A stretch of 64,000 nt of DNA from Lachnospiraceae bacterium (GCA_014804485.1 JAAUZT010000006.1:47232-111231); one strand, 5' to 3'. Counted from the first letter of the stretch, positions 7,553 through 16,175 are shown. The notes: a model not told the origin generated them from the letters alone. Translations and numbers: made by a program.

Positions 7553-8284
7553 ATGACGAAAGAATACTATTTGTTTTTAGATGAAACCAAACCTAATGCG
7601 CATGGTAGTTACTTTGCGTTGGGTGGCTATGCGATACAAAAGGAAGATTATGAGAATATCTTAAAACCAAATTTAGAAAAGATTAAAACAGATTTAATGC
7701 CAGTTCCAGAATTACCACTGCATTTATATGATATGCGGAAAAATATAAATGGTTTTGAATTCTTGTCTGATGTACAAATAAGGAACAGTTTGTTTGACAG
7801 GATCAAAAATTTAATCCAAAATTTAAATTTAAATGTTTTTGTTGCATCAATAGACACAGATAAATATAAAAACATGTATTATAATAAAACAAATGACATT
7901 TATGACATAGCTTTACAGACAATCTTAGAAAATTTTGTACATTTTTTGATTGAGAATAATGCAATTGGTTCATTTTTTATTGAATCAAGAAATCAATCAG
8001 AAAACAAATATCTACAAATATGTTATTATAGGTTATTAACAGGTGGTACGTTGTATATTGATTCACAAACCATAATGGATAAACTTTCAATATTAAGTTT
8101 CCCCTTAAAATCAGATAATAATTTGGGGGTTCAACTTGCAGATTTTATTCCAGTGTCATTTGTAAGGCATTTGATTGGTTCTAAGGATTACTGTGGATTG
8201 TATAGGCTATTTGAATCAAAATTATATAAAGGATTTGGTGGAAATATGGAAGATAGATTTGGATTCAAAAGATTACTAGAGTGA
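7553..8284 (+). CDS. DUF3800 domain protein
   Basis: A 243-residue protein with the marks of DUF3800: an N-terminal acidic motif YLFLDET followed by a GYAIQKEDY strand, a central FFIESRNQ acidic strand and a C-terminal GVQLADFIPVSF motif. DUF3800 is predicted to have an RNase H-like fold with Asp/Glu metal ligands; it is frequent in mobile and defence-associated regions but its function is not established. The gene is much richer in A and T than its neighbours (AAT, AAA, TTT, ATA codons dominate), a sign of horizontal acquisition. An AGGTGG site lies nine bases before the ATG. LexA-box-like palindromes flank it on both sides. No partner gene is adjacent; a nuclease role is inference. Confidence 0.75.
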   Translation: MTKEYYLFLDETKPNAHGSYFALGGYAIQKEDYENILKPNLEKIKTDLMPVPELPLHLYDMRKNINGFEFLSDVQIRNSLFDRIKNLIQNLNLNVFVASIDTDKYKNMYYNKTNDIYDIALQTILENFVHFLIENNAIGSFFIESRNQSENKYLQICYYRLLTGGTLYIDSQTIMDKLSILSFPLKSDNNLGVQLADFIPVSFVRHLIGSKDYCGLYRLFESKLYKGFGGNMEDRFGFKRLLE

Positions 8285-8294
8285 ACATACGTTC
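8283..8294. promoter_or_regulatory. LexA (SOS) box overlapping the DUF3800 stop codon
   Basis: GAACATACGTTC fits GAAC-RNRY-GTTY exactly. It overlaps the stop codon of the DUF3800 gene and lies four bases upstream of a TTGACA -35 element, where a bound repressor could block the promoter at 8299-8326. Confidence 0.5.
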
Positions 8295-8298
8295 TGTA

Positions 8299-8326
8299 TT
8301 GACATACTTTTGTTGTGTGTTAAACT
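8299..8326 (+). promoter_or_regulatory. Strong promoter-like sequence before the GGTGTAACC repeats
   Basis: A consensus TTGACA at 8299-8304, then 16 bases, then TAAACT at 8321-8326 with an extended -10 TG at 8318-8319. No convincing reading frame follows for about 500 bases, so it may drive a non-coding RNA or a long leader of the gene starting at 8845. Confidence 0.45.
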
Positions 8327-8348
8327 TTAAACAATGATACATATTAAG

Positions 8349-8512
8349 GTGTAACCATTTTTATGTAGCATTTGCGGAAGGGTAAAGGGTGTAACCGTGA
8401 CTTCTGCATATTTTAAGTTTGTATTACATATAATGATTATGGTTGAAGGGTGTAACCGTGAGACCTAGCTATTCAGCGGCAAAAAGGACTTATCAGTATT
8501 ATGGTGTAACCA
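8349..8512 (+). repeat. Four GGTGTAACC repeats in a non-coding region
   Basis: GGTGTAACC(A/G) occurs at 8349, 8389, 8449 and 8503, with start-to-start spacings of 40, 60 and 54 bases. The inner two share AAGGGTGTAACCGTGA; the outer two share GGTGTAACCATTTT. The core is a split palindrome, GGT-N3-ACC, extended to ATGGT-GTA-ACCAT in the last copy. Copy two lies in the loop of an 8-pair stem (8373-8380 with 8401-8408). No coding capacity is seen. The repeats could be protein-binding iterons, RNA hairpins or relics of a mobile element. Confidence 0.6.
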
Positions 8513-8731
8513 TTTTCTGATTTAGTCTTTTTTGTTATTTATCTCCGTAAACTCTATCACAAATTCCTTATTGTCACTGTCAATTTTTCCACCTGTGTTC
8601 CTTTCTGTTTTCGTATCTCCATACTACCATAAGCCCCTGGTTTTACAAGCATGGAGACAGCGGAATGCCTGCCTTTTGGGTGCTTTTCCTATATCTTTGC
8701 TTACCGTGTTATCCGAATATGTCAAATTATA
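8513..8731. other. Non-coding stretch without recognised content
   Basis: Bases between the last GGTGTAACC repeat and the next promoter. The small reading frames here (such as 8532-8735) lack ribosome binding sites and family features. Short minus-strand frames near 8540-8630 could be the eroded end of a lost gene, but I cannot name it. Confidence 0.35.
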
Positions 8732-8761
8732 TTGAAATACAGCGAAATATATGTGTATAAT
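8732..8761 (+). promoter_or_regulatory. Promoter of the LTA-synthase-like gene
   Basis: TTGAAA at 8732-8737, an 18-base spacer and TATAAT at 8756-8761. Transcription would begin about 77 bases before the chosen ATG at 8845. Confidence 0.55.
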
Positions 8762-8844
8762 CAATATTGGCTGCCGAGAGTGGTACAGTCAGGTCGATTT
8801 CGATACGGCATAATGCAGATAAAAACACAGAGGAACAGAATGAT

Positions 8845-10776
8845 ATGGACAGAATGAATATGGACACAATTACTACCAATATTAGGAAAGAAAAAGTACT
8901 ATACTTTTTCCTTCTGATCGGGCTGGTCGTCATATATGCTACGTATATCCCGTGTCTGATGGACTATTATATTGTTCGTCCGGAACAATCCTATTTTTCT
9001 TTTTTTTACGATAACTATTTAAAAGCTCCTTTAGTATTTGAGGGCATTGTCATAGGCATGGCGGTTGCCGCGTTTTACTGTCTTACTCTGCAAGCCGGGG
9101 TGAGTACGCTGATCGTGTCTGCACTCTTGTTTATCCTGACACATGCCAGTTATATCAAATACATAAACCGAAAAGAACTACTCAGGCTGGATGACCTGAG
9201 GCTGACGGAGGCGGCCGGCATGGCGCTCGACTACTTTCGCTTTGCGTTAAACCGCTGGCTCGTGCTGCTGGTGGGTATGCTCGTTCTTTTTGCCGGGGCA
9301 GGGTTTGCGCTGGATTGGTTTAGGAGGAAAGTGCGGAAGAAGAGCGAGGCTGGCAGGGAGGCGGCGGGGGAGAATCGCCCACGTCAGCGTCACTGGATCA
9401 TGGTATGCGCGAGGCTGATAGGTTGTGTCTGTCTGTGTGCCGCTATCTTTCTTTATACGGATCATTTTCTGGGGGAGAGATATGTGATCGATGTGATCGA
9501 GCCACTTGTCCCTGAGAATGACCGGTATGTGCTGTACCGCTTTCTGCAAAATGACAGTCTATCCACGATCAACGTGGAGCGGGTAGAAGAAAGCTATGAT
9601 TTCCTGCTCTCTAAGGAGCCGCCGAAAGAGGCAGCGAGCGGGGAGAATTATCCGAATGTGATCGTGATTATGAATGAATCATGGTGGAATACGGATAATA
9701 TACAGACGGATCAGATCGCCTTCTCACAAGATCCGATGGGGCCCTATAAAGAACTTGCGGACAGATGTGTTACCGGTTACCAGACATCCACTGTTTTCGG
9801 GGGAGGCACGGTGAGATCGGAAATTGAGTTCTTGACCGGACTGAATGCGAAATACTATGGTGCTGATTCCGCGTATGCACAGATGCAGGGGCGCAAGGTT
9901 CCTTCTCTTGTAGATTATTTTAACGGGCTGGATTATGAGACCGTGGCGATACATCCTTATTACGGCTGGTATTACGGTCGCGATGCCGCGTATGCTTCCA
10001 TGGGGTTTGATCAGGTGATCTTTGAGGAAGACATGCAGTATAGGGATATCTATACGCGCTATATTTCGGACGAATCGCTGGCAAAGCAGATCATTGCAGA
10101 AGCAGAGGAGGAGAGCGACGGGGCTAAGTTCATATGGGCAGTGTCTATAGCGAATCATATAAGAGTAATGGATTATACAGCGGAGCCGGTGACGGATTTT
10201 GATTACCCAATTGATCTTGAACTGAGGGGAGTGGAACTTGATGCAGAGCACTATGACACGCTGGTTAATTATGTCAATGGAATATATCTGGCGAATCAGG
10301 CGTTTTCACAGCTTGTAGACTATTTTTCGAAGACGGATCAGCCCACGGTTATACTAATGTTTGGAGATCATTGTCCCCTTTTTTATACAGATATGCTGGG
10401 GGTGTTGGGACTCGGTGACGGAGAAGCCAATAGGGAGACGGCGGAGCGCCTGTATTCGACGCCGGTCATTGTGTGGAGCAATTTTGCCCATGAGGAGCTA
10501 AGCTTTTCGGGAGAAAGCATATATTATCTGCCGCAAGCGCTGATTGATTATGCTGGACTGCCTGATTCTGATATGACCCGGATCCTGCGTTATGAAAAAA
10601 CTTATTTTAAAACAAATTCCCCGAAGTTCGTGCGGGATGCGTCGGGGGAGGAGCTGCATGAGTGTACCATGGAACAGCTTCAGACACTCAATCATTGCAA
10701 GGCTGTGCAGTATGATATCCTGCACGGAGAGGGGATCGGCAGGGACGTCTGGCAGCCGATTGTTGATGAGCCGTGA
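8845..10776 (+). CDS. LTA synthase family membrane sulfatase-fold phosphotransferase
   Basis: A 643-residue polytopic protein: about five N-terminal membrane helices (VLYFFLLIGLVVIYATYIP and others to about residue 225), then a large extracellular sulfatase-fold domain. The family (LtaS, MdoB-like) moves glycerol phosphate from phosphatidylglycerol onto a glycolipid or glycan at the outer membrane face. Visible are the metal-site strand VIVIMNESWW, the segment GGGTVRSEIEFLTG holding the nucleophile Thr, and MFGDHCP near the end. The ATG at 8845 has AGAGGAAC upstream; the ORF track's TTG at 8767 has no such site. Exact substrate (lipoteichoic acid or another polymer) cannot be told from sequence. 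It lies between the accessory patch and the pilus operon. Confidence 0.8.
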   Translation: MDRMNMDTITTNIRKEKVLYFFLLIGLVVIYATYIPCLMDYYIVRPEQSYFSFFYDNYLKAPLVFEGIVIGMAVAAFYCLTLQAGVSTLIVSALLFILTHASYIKYINRKELLRLDDLRLTEAAGMALDYFRFALNRWLVLLVGMLVLFAGAGFALDWFRRKVRKKSEAGREAAGENRPRQRHWIMVCARLIGCVCLCAAIFLYTDHFLGERYVIDVIEPLVPENDRYVLYRFLQNDSLSTINVERVEESYDFLLSKEPPKEAASGENYPNVIVIMNESWWNTDNIQTDQIAFSQDPMGPYKELADRCVTGYQTSTVFGGGTVRSEIEFLTGLNAKYYGADSAYAQMQGRKVPSLVDYFNGLDYETVAIHPYYGWYYGRDAAYASMGFDQVIFEEDMQYRDIYTRYISDESLAKQIIAEAEEESDGAKFIWAVSIANHIRVMDYTAEPVTDFDYPIDLELRGVELDAEHYDTLVNYVNGIYLANQAFSQLVDYFSKTDQPTVILMFGDHCPLFYTDMLGVLGLGDGEANRETAERLYSTPVIVWSNFAHEELSFSGESIYYLPQALIDYAGLPDSDMTRILRYEKTYFKTNSPKFVRDASGEELHECTMEQLQTLNHCKAVQYDILHGEGIGRDVWQPIVDEP

Positions 10777-10838
10777 GCCCCAAAAAACTGAAATGAAAGA
10801 AAAAAGTACAAATATCAACAAAAGAATCCCAAAAAGAC

Positions 10839-10866
10839 TTGAAAAGCTAGACAAATGTGATAAAAT
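10839..10866 (+). promoter_or_regulatory. Promoter of the type IV pilus operon
   Basis: TTGAAA at 10839-10844, 16 bases, then TAAAAT at 10861-10866 with an extended -10 TG at 10858-10859. The block TGTGATAAAAT recurs in the codY promoter. The ~85-base leader to pilC shows no c-di-GMP riboswitch that I can recognise. Confidence 0.6.
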
Positions 10867-10955
10867 ACAAAGTGGAAATAGTTTGTTGTAAGGTGCAGAT
10901 GCTCCGGACAGCAGACTATTAAGGTATTATACATAGGTCGAAAAGAGGTCATGAA

Positions 10956-12170
10956 ATGGCAGTTTATGGATATGAGGTGATTGATAAAGCCGGTAAAACT
11001 TCGAAGGGAAGTATCGATGCCGACTCTGTAGGTGCAGCGAGAGCGGAACTGAAGAGACAGAATCTGACAGTTGTCAACATCTCAGAGCAGAATGCGTTGA
11101 CGAAGGATATTAATATCGATATCGGCGGCAAGCCAACGGCGAGAGACCTGAGTGTGTTCTGCCGTCAGTTCGTGAGTATGACGAGAGCAGGCGTCAGCAT
11201 TCTGGAAGCGATGAAGATGCTCTGTGAACAGACGGAGAATGCCAGATTGAGGAAGGCGTTGGAACAAGTCAGGGTCAGCATGGAGAAGGGTGAACCGCTG
11301 GCGGAGTCGCTTGCGAAGGAACCGAAGATCTTTCCGGGCATCATGGTGAACATGGTGGCAGCAGGTGAGGCTTCCGGTAGTCTGGATACATCACTTGACC
11401 GTGTGGCGACACAGCTTGAGAGGAGCAGTAAGACGCAGGCACTTGTCAAGAAGGCGATGGTATACCCGATTGTGCTCATGGTTGTGGCAATCGTCGTAGT
11501 AATCGTTATGCTGGTGTTTGTTATTCCGCAGTATTCATCGATGTTTGAACAGCTGGATACGGAACTGCCGGCCATTACTCAGGCTGTTCTTACAGCCAGT
11601 GACTTTATTAAGGCAAAGTGGTATATCCTCATAGCGGTCGTGTTGGCTGTTGTGTTTGGAATCAAGACATTCGCAGGTACCAATACCGGCAAGCATGTGT
11701 TCGGTAAACTTGCCCTTGTCCTGCCGGGAGTAAAAGATCTGACGACCAAGTCGGCGGCGTCTTCCATGGCGCGTACCATGAGTACCCTGATGGCAGCGGG
11801 TGTGCCGATGGTGGAGGCGGTAGAGATCGTGGCGAATACCATGACGAACGTATGGTTTAAAGAGGCGCTTCTGGATGCGAAGGAGCAGATCGGGCTGGGC
11901 GTGCCTTTCTCCAAGCCGCTGGAGGACTGCGGACTGTATCCGCCCATGGTCTATCATATGGTCAGGATCGGTGAGGAGTCCGGCGCCATCGAAGACATGC
12001 TGGATAAGCTGGCGGATTATTATGAAGAAGAAGTGGAGATGGCAGTACAGTCCCTGATGGCGATGATGGAACCGATGATCATCATTGTACTGGCGGCAAT
12101 CGTCAGCGTATTGATCGCCTCGGTGCTGGCGCCGATGATGAAGATGTACGAGGCTCTGGATAACGTATAA
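10956..12170 (+). CDS. pilC: Type IV pilus inner-membrane platform protein PilC
   Basis: A 404-residue PilC/GspF protein, the membrane platform on which PilB and PilT act. An N-terminal soluble segment (VYGYEVIDKAGKTSKGSIDA) is followed by two GspF-type helical domains, with family signatures FCRQFVSMTRAGVSILEA and MVAAGEASGSLD, repeated as MARTMSTLMAAGVPMVEA and MVRIGEESGAIEDML. Three hydrophobic segments follow the usual pattern: VLMVVAIVVVIVMLVFVI, YILIAVVLAVVFGI and the C-terminal IIIVLAAIVSVLIASVL. The ATG follows an AGAGG site. In this operon pilC is the first gene and pilB the last, unlike the common pilB-pilC order. Confidence 0.93.
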   Translation: MAVYGYEVIDKAGKTSKGSIDADSVGAARAELKRQNLTVVNISEQNALTKDINIDIGGKPTARDLSVFCRQFVSMTRAGVSILEAMKMLCEQTENARLRKALEQVRVSMEKGEPLAESLAKEPKIFPGIMVNMVAAGEASGSLDTSLDRVATQLERSSKTQALVKKAMVYPIVLMVVAIVVVIVMLVFVIPQYSSMFEQLDTELPAITQAVLTASDFIKAKWYILIAVVLAVVFGIKTFAGTNTGKHVFGKLALVLPGVKDLTTKSAASSMARTMSTLMAAGVPMVEAVEIVANTMTNVWFKEALLDAKEQIGLGVPFSKPLEDCGLYPPMVYHMVRIGEESGAIEDMLDKLADYYEEEVEMAVQSLMAMMEPMIIIVLAAIVSVLIASVLAPMMKMYEALDNV

Positions 12171-12205
12171 CGGGAATCAGTATTTCCGCCGATATTCTAT
12201 ATGAA

Positions 12206-12235
12206 TTAAGCGCTTAAGTAGGGCGAAGCGTTTAA
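12206..12235 (+). promoter_or_regulatory. Hairpin between pilC and the pilin gene
   Basis: TTAAGCGCTT at 12206-12215 pairs with AAGCGTTTAA at 12226-12235 (10 pairs, one G-U) around a ten-base loop. The left arm is also part of a perfect 12-base palindrome, TTAAGCGCTTAA. There is no T-run, so it is not a standard terminator. It may mark an RNA processing or stabilising site that raises pilin output over pilC; that is inference. Confidence 0.45.
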
Positions 12236-12276
12236 GATAAACTTAATAAATTAAAAGAAAGAAGGAGAATGTAAAC

Positions 12277-12735
12277 ATGAAAAGAGAACAGAAAACATTA
12301 ACAAACAAAGGTTTCTCCCTTGTAGAGTTGATCATCGTTGTTGCGATCATGGCTGTATTGATCGGTGTATTGGCTCCCCAGTACTTAAGATATGTGGAGA
12401 AGACCAGACTGCAGAGAGATAACACATCAATGTCTGATTTTGCAAATGTGGCGAAGATCGCATGTACAGAGGAAGATGTCAATACATCAATTCCGACCGG
12501 TGGTGCAGAGTTCGTTTTCGATGGAAATGGCGTATTGCAGCATTCCGGACAATCAGCTCTTGATAATGAGATTGATAAAACGGTGCTTATTACTGACGTT
12601 AAATTGACATCCAACACCTATAAAGGCACTACACCTAAAATAACAGTAAAGGTAGATAGTAATGGAATCGTGTCGGTTGAATGTGATGCTTGGATTAATG
12701 CACCTGGCGATAATCCTACTAATAAGACATTCTAA
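12277..12735 (+). CDS. pilA: Type IV prepilin, likely major pilin (PilA-like)
   Basis: A 152-residue prepilin with a short charged leader (MKREQKTLTNKG), the PilD cleavage site G^FSLVE with Glu5, and a hydrophobic helix (LIIVVAIMAVLIGVLAP) that packs in the fibre core. The small globular domain lacks a Cys pair. Its small size, strong ribosome binding site (GAAGGAG) and position beside its peptidase suggest it is the main subunit. The other prepilin-like proteins of the operon are much larger or GspH-like. Codon choice and base composition are slightly more AT-rich than in pilC. Assignment as major rather than minor pilin is inference. Confidence 0.85.
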   Translation: MKREQKTLTNKGFSLVELIIVVAIMAVLIGVLAPQYLRYVEKTRLQRDNTSMSDFANVAKIACTEEDVNTSIPTGGAEFVFDGNGVLQHSGQSALDNEIDKTVLITDVKLTSNTYKGTTPKITVKVDSNGIVSVECDAWINAPGDNPTNKTF

Positions 12736-12767
12736 TCAGTTTATAACATCTTGAAAGGACACAGCCC

Positions 12768-13526
12768 ATGTTACCCGCAATAATGCTCTACATAATCATA
12801 TTCCTCTACGGGATCGTGATCGGCAGCTTTTTGAATGTCTGTATCTTCCGCATTCCGAAACAGGAGAATATCGTTAAAATACGGTCACACTGTATGAATT
12901 GCGGGTATCAGCTGAAATGGTACGATCTCGTGCCGGTATTCAGTTACCTGTGTCTTGGAGGAAAGTGTCGCAGTTGTAAACAGAAGATCTCCGTTCAGTA
13001 TCCTCTCATTGAGCTGCTGAACGGAGTGCTCTACTGCACCGTGTTTGCGGTGTATGGTTTAAGCGTGGAAGCCCTACTTTATGCGCTGCTTACATCTGCG
13101 TTGATCGCCTTAAGCGTGATCGACTTTCGGACTTACGAGATCCCTGTGGGGATCAACATCTTTATACTGACATTGGGGCTGATTCGCATAGTGACTGACT
13201 ATGCTGATTGGCTTGACTATGCAGTCGGCTTCTTTATTGTCAGTGGCTTTCTCTATATTGTTCATTTGGTTACTAAGGGGCGCGGCATCGGCGGAGGAGA
13301 TATTAAGCTGATGGCTGCAGCCGGACTTTTACTTGGATGGAAACTGATCTTACTCGCCTTTGTCTTGGGCTGTATCATCGGTTCCGTTGTACATGTTGCT
13401 CGTATGAAGATAAGCGGACAGGGGCATATGCTTGCTTTCGGTCCGTATTTGTCCGTTGGGATTCTGATTTCCGCATTGGTGGGAGATCAGATGTTAGCAT
13501 GGTATTTATCATGGCTTGGATTATAG
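12768..13526 (+). CDS. pilD: Prepilin peptidase PilD
   Basis: A 252-residue membrane aspartic protease that cuts prepilin leaders and usually N-methylates the new N-terminus. It has the N-terminal block GSFLNVCIFRIP, two CxxC pairs in the cytoplasmic loop (CMNCGYQLKW and CRSCKQKIS), and the two catalytic Asp motifs VIDFRTYEIP and GIGGGDIKLM between membrane helices. It comes 32 bases after the pilin gene and is followed by 231 bases without a gene, in which no convincing terminator or promoter was found (a weak TTGCGT...CATAAT pair at 13673-13703 is possible). The whole length matches the family. Confidence 0.95.
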   Translation: MLPAIMLYIIIFLYGIVIGSFLNVCIFRIPKQENIVKIRSHCMNCGYQLKWYDLVPVFSYLCLGGKCRSCKQKISVQYPLIELLNGVLYCTVFAVYGLSVEALLYALLTSALIALSVIDFRTYEIPVGINIFILTLGLIRIVTDYADWLDYAVGFFIVSGFLYIVHLVTKGRGIGGGDIKLMAAAGLLLGWKLILLAFVLGCIIGSVVHVARMKISGQGHMLAFGPYLSVGILISALVGDQMLAWYLSWLGL

Positions 13527-13757
13527 GGTGCAGCCTGTCTGGGTTAGGATATATAGGATTCAGGCGTACGGAGCATAGAATTATAGATTGAAAAACAGTG
13601 GTTATTTTAAAAGTTATGTTCTATATAAGAATCGTATGATATGGATTATTTGAATTAGATTATAATTACATTTTGCGTGACTATTTTAGATGTTGTGCAT
13701 AATGGATTTAAATAAAGGTGGGTTCCGGAGACAGGAGCCGACGAAAGGGGAATATCG

Positions 13758-15407
13758 ATGCCAAAGATACTGGGAATAGAAATAGGATCCTCGAAGATCA
13801 GGATCTGCGAGGAGGATTACAAGACTAAGAATCCTAAGGTGTACCACTCAGTCAGCATCAAGACGCCGCAGGGAACGGTGAATGACGGGATGCTGCGTGT
13901 TGATGAGAAGCTGATCGGTACGATCAAGACAGCACTTCAGGAGAATAAGATCAGGACGAAACAGATCGTCTTTTCCGTGAATTCCACGAAGATCGCGAAT
14001 CGTGAAGTCGTCATTCCGTTTGTAAAAGAGAATAAAGTAAAAGATTTGATCAAGGCGAATGCGTCTGATTATTTTCCTGTAGACTTGGAGCAGTATGAGG
14101 TCGGGCACAGTATTGTCAGCACTCTGGAAAATGAGAATGGCACGAAACAGTATAAAGTGCTTGTCTATGCTATACCCAAGACTATGGCGGCAAGTTATAT
14201 GCAGCTGGCGCAGGCGCTTGGAGGTAATGTTGTCGCACTGGATTACTGCGGTAACAGTATCTACCAGATCGTCCGCAGGCATTGTGACACAGGTGTCCAG
14301 ATGGTAGTCAAGGTAGATGAGAGTTCTACGATCGTCACGATCCTGCAGGATCAGGCGGTGGCGTTGCAGAGAACGGTTGCATACGGCGTGGAGGATGCCA
14401 TCTTCGCCATGATGGATATGGAGGAGTTCCGGAAGCCGGATTATGAGGAAGCGGTACGGAACTTTAAAGAGAGGGAATGCCTGAACGACGAGCTTACACA
14501 GTCCCTCAGCTATCTGGTCAGCGGCATATCGCGTGTTGTGGATTATTTCTCACGTAACAACGGCGCTGCCATAGAGAAGGCTTATCTGTCCGGCTTCGGT
14601 GGGGATTTTAACGGGCTTGCCGAACTGGTTTCCAATGCCATCGAGATACCTTTAGAACCCCTTCGTGAGATCAAAGGCTTACATATTGAGAAATATTTTA
14701 AAGATAAAGGCTTCGGCGAATTCTTAACCTGTATCGGTGCATCGCTGGCACCCATCGGGTTCATGGGCGAGCAGAATAAGGATAAGAAGTCGCTGGAACT
14801 GCTTCCGGACGAAAAGGACAGAATGAAGGTCGCGATCCTCTTTGCGGTAGCGGCATTCATAGGCGCGGCAGTTCTGGCGGGGGTTTCCTATATCAGCCTG
14901 AAGTCGGCACAGGATGAAAATGCCAGACTGAATAACCGGATTACGGAGTTGGCGGAAGCGGAGGACATCTATAAGGAGTATCTACAGCAGAAATATACAT
15001 TTGATAAGCTTACGTTTTTCGAGAGCAATACTGTGACATTGAATAATGATCTGGTAAGTTTTATCGAAGAGATGCAGCATAAGATGCCGGCCTCCTTGAA
15101 TGTACTCGCTTTTAACGCGGATATAAACGGCGTGAGCCTGTCAGTAACAGTCGCGGATAAGAAGGAGGCGGCGAAACTGATTCAGGAGTTCCGTACCTTC
15201 GAGAGTGTAGCAGGAGTAGAGGTTACCAGCATGACGGACTCAGGAGCCGTGATGGACGGAGAAGTGCTGGAGGAGGAACCGAAGGTAAGCTTCACGGTCC
15301 AGGTACAGTATAAGGGCGGATTAAACGATCCCACACCGGCTCCGGTGGTGCCGGACCTGACGGAAAGCGCTGACACTACATCATCTGATGAAGACATTTT
15401 AGAGTAG
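13758..15407 (+). CDS. pilMN: Fused PilM-PilN pilus assembly protein
   Basis: A 549-residue fusion. Residues 1-340 form a PilM actin-like ATPase fold (MPKILGIEIGSSKIRICEED, then VVKVDESSTIVTILQ and YLSGFGGDFNGL). Near residue 350 comes SLELLPDEKDR, which resembles the INLLP motif by which PilN docks into PilM. A membrane helix (VAILFAVAAFIGAAVLAGV), a coiled coil and a PilN-type extracytoplasmic alpha/beta domain follow, with an acidic tail. PilM and PilN link the cytoplasmic motor to the envelope alignment complex. Such PilMN fusions are known in Clostridia, so this is consistent with the phylogeny. A strong site (AAAGGGG) precedes the ATG; pilO follows 12 bases downstream. Confidence 0.9.
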   Translation: MPKILGIEIGSSKIRICEEDYKTKNPKVYHSVSIKTPQGTVNDGMLRVDEKLIGTIKTALQENKIRTKQIVFSVNSTKIANREVVIPFVKENKVKDLIKANASDYFPVDLEQYEVGHSIVSTLENENGTKQYKVLVYAIPKTMAASYMQLAQALGGNVVALDYCGNSIYQIVRRHCDTGVQMVVKVDESSTIVTILQDQAVALQRTVAYGVEDAIFAMMDMEEFRKPDYEEAVRNFKERECLNDELTQSLSYLVSGISRVVDYFSRNNGAAIEKAYLSGFGGDFNGLAELVSNAIEIPLEPLREIKGLHIEKYFKDKGFGEFLTCIGASLAPIGFMGEQNKDKKSLELLPDEKDRMKVAILFAVAAFIGAAVLAGVSYISLKSAQDENARLNNRITELAEAEDIYKEYLQQKYTFDKLTFFESNTVTLNNDLVSFIEEMQHKMPASLNVLAFNADINGVSLSVTVADKKEAAKLIQEFRTFESVAGVEVTSMTDSGAVMDGEVLEEEPKVSFTVQVQYKGGLNDPTPAPVVPDLTESADTTSSDEDILE

Positions 15408-15419
15408 GAGGAAGAACTG

Positions 15420-16175
15420 ATGAAGAAAAATGAAATAATGCTTTTGTTGGTCGTGTTCGGAATCCTTGCATTGGTTGTTTCGTGGCAGCTGATCTATAAG
15501 AATAATCAGACGAAGACACAGGAGATTGAAGCAGAGAATACGGAACTGCAGCAGACAGTAGACCGACTGGAGATCCTCAACGGTAAGAAACCGGAATATA
15601 TTACAGCTATAGAGCAGATGAAAACCACTGATGATCGCATCATTGACAGTTTTGCATCAGGGGTCCGGGTAGAAGATCAGGTTATGTATCTGTATAATAT
15701 GGAGTTGGTTGATGCGAACGATGTGCGGGTGCCTAATGTCAGCCTGGAGGCAGCGCAGATCGTACCGTATGAAGGGACGCTTGCCACGTCGGAGGGGTAT
15801 GAGCTTCATGACGATGGTATCGGCATGTACAGGCTGGGAACTACGGTCGGGATGACGACGACCAATAACGGTCTGAAGAATGTACTGAATTATATATACG
15901 GCATGGATTCCAAAAAGTCTGTTACCGGAGTTGCCCTTATGACAGACGTAGACGGGTATTTGACGGGTAATATGCAGTTAGACTTTTTCTACCTGACCGG
16001 AACGGAAGTGCCTTATGTGGAGCAGAATATTTCCGGTGTCTCCACAGGAACCACCAATATCTTCGGTGTCTTGAACGGCAGTGCGGTACAGCCCGTAGGC
16101 GGACAGAGCGGAGACTTGGAAGGCGAAATGACAGATACAGAAGGCGAGGCAGCAGAGGCGGAAGGTGAAGATTAA
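15420..16175 (+). CDS. pilO: PilO-like pilus alignment protein
   Basis: A 251-residue bitopic protein: a short cytoplasmic start, one membrane helix (IMLLLVVFGILALVVSWQLI), a coiled coil (QTKTQEIEAENTELQQTVDR) and an extracytoplasmic ferredoxin-like region. This is the PilO plan, and PilO pairs with PilN. Sequence similarity alone is weak; topology and position just after pilMN carry the call. The C-terminus has an acidic Glu/Gly/Thr tail. The stop lies in the leader of the next gene, whose ribosome binding site is at 16209-16215. Confidence 0.8.
   Translation: MKKNEIMLLLVVFGILALVVSWQLIYKNNQTKTQEIEAENTELQQTVDRLEILNGKKPEYITAIEQMKTTDDRIIDSFASGVRVEDQVMYLYNMELVDANDVRVPNVSLEAAQIVPYEGTLATSEGYELHDDGIGMYRLGTTVGMTTTNNGLKNVLNYIYGMDSKKSVTGVALMTDVDGYLTGNMQLDFFYLTGTEVPYVEQNISGVSTGTTNIFGVLNGSAVQPVGGQSGDLEGEMTDTEGEAAEAEGED

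Noticed and set aside
8349-8512. Repeats as a short CRISPR array
   Set aside because: The repeated core is only 10-16 bases, spacing is irregular and no cas genes are present.
8532-8735. 67-residue reading frame downstream of the repeats
   Set aside because: No ribosome binding site and no family features; overlaps promoter-like sequence of the next gene.
8767-8844. TTG start 26 codons upstream for the LTA-synthase-like gene
   Set aside because: No ribosome binding site, and it lies at or before the probable transcript start.
6839-10776. Prophage or integrative element
   Set aside because: No integrase, phage structural or conjugation genes and no attachment-site repeats; the 14-base near-repeats flanking the DUF3800 gene are better read as LexA boxes.
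10867-10955. c-di-GMP riboswitch before pilC, as in some clostridial pilus operons
   Set aside because: The leader lacks the conserved words of both c-di-GMP riboswitch classes known to me.
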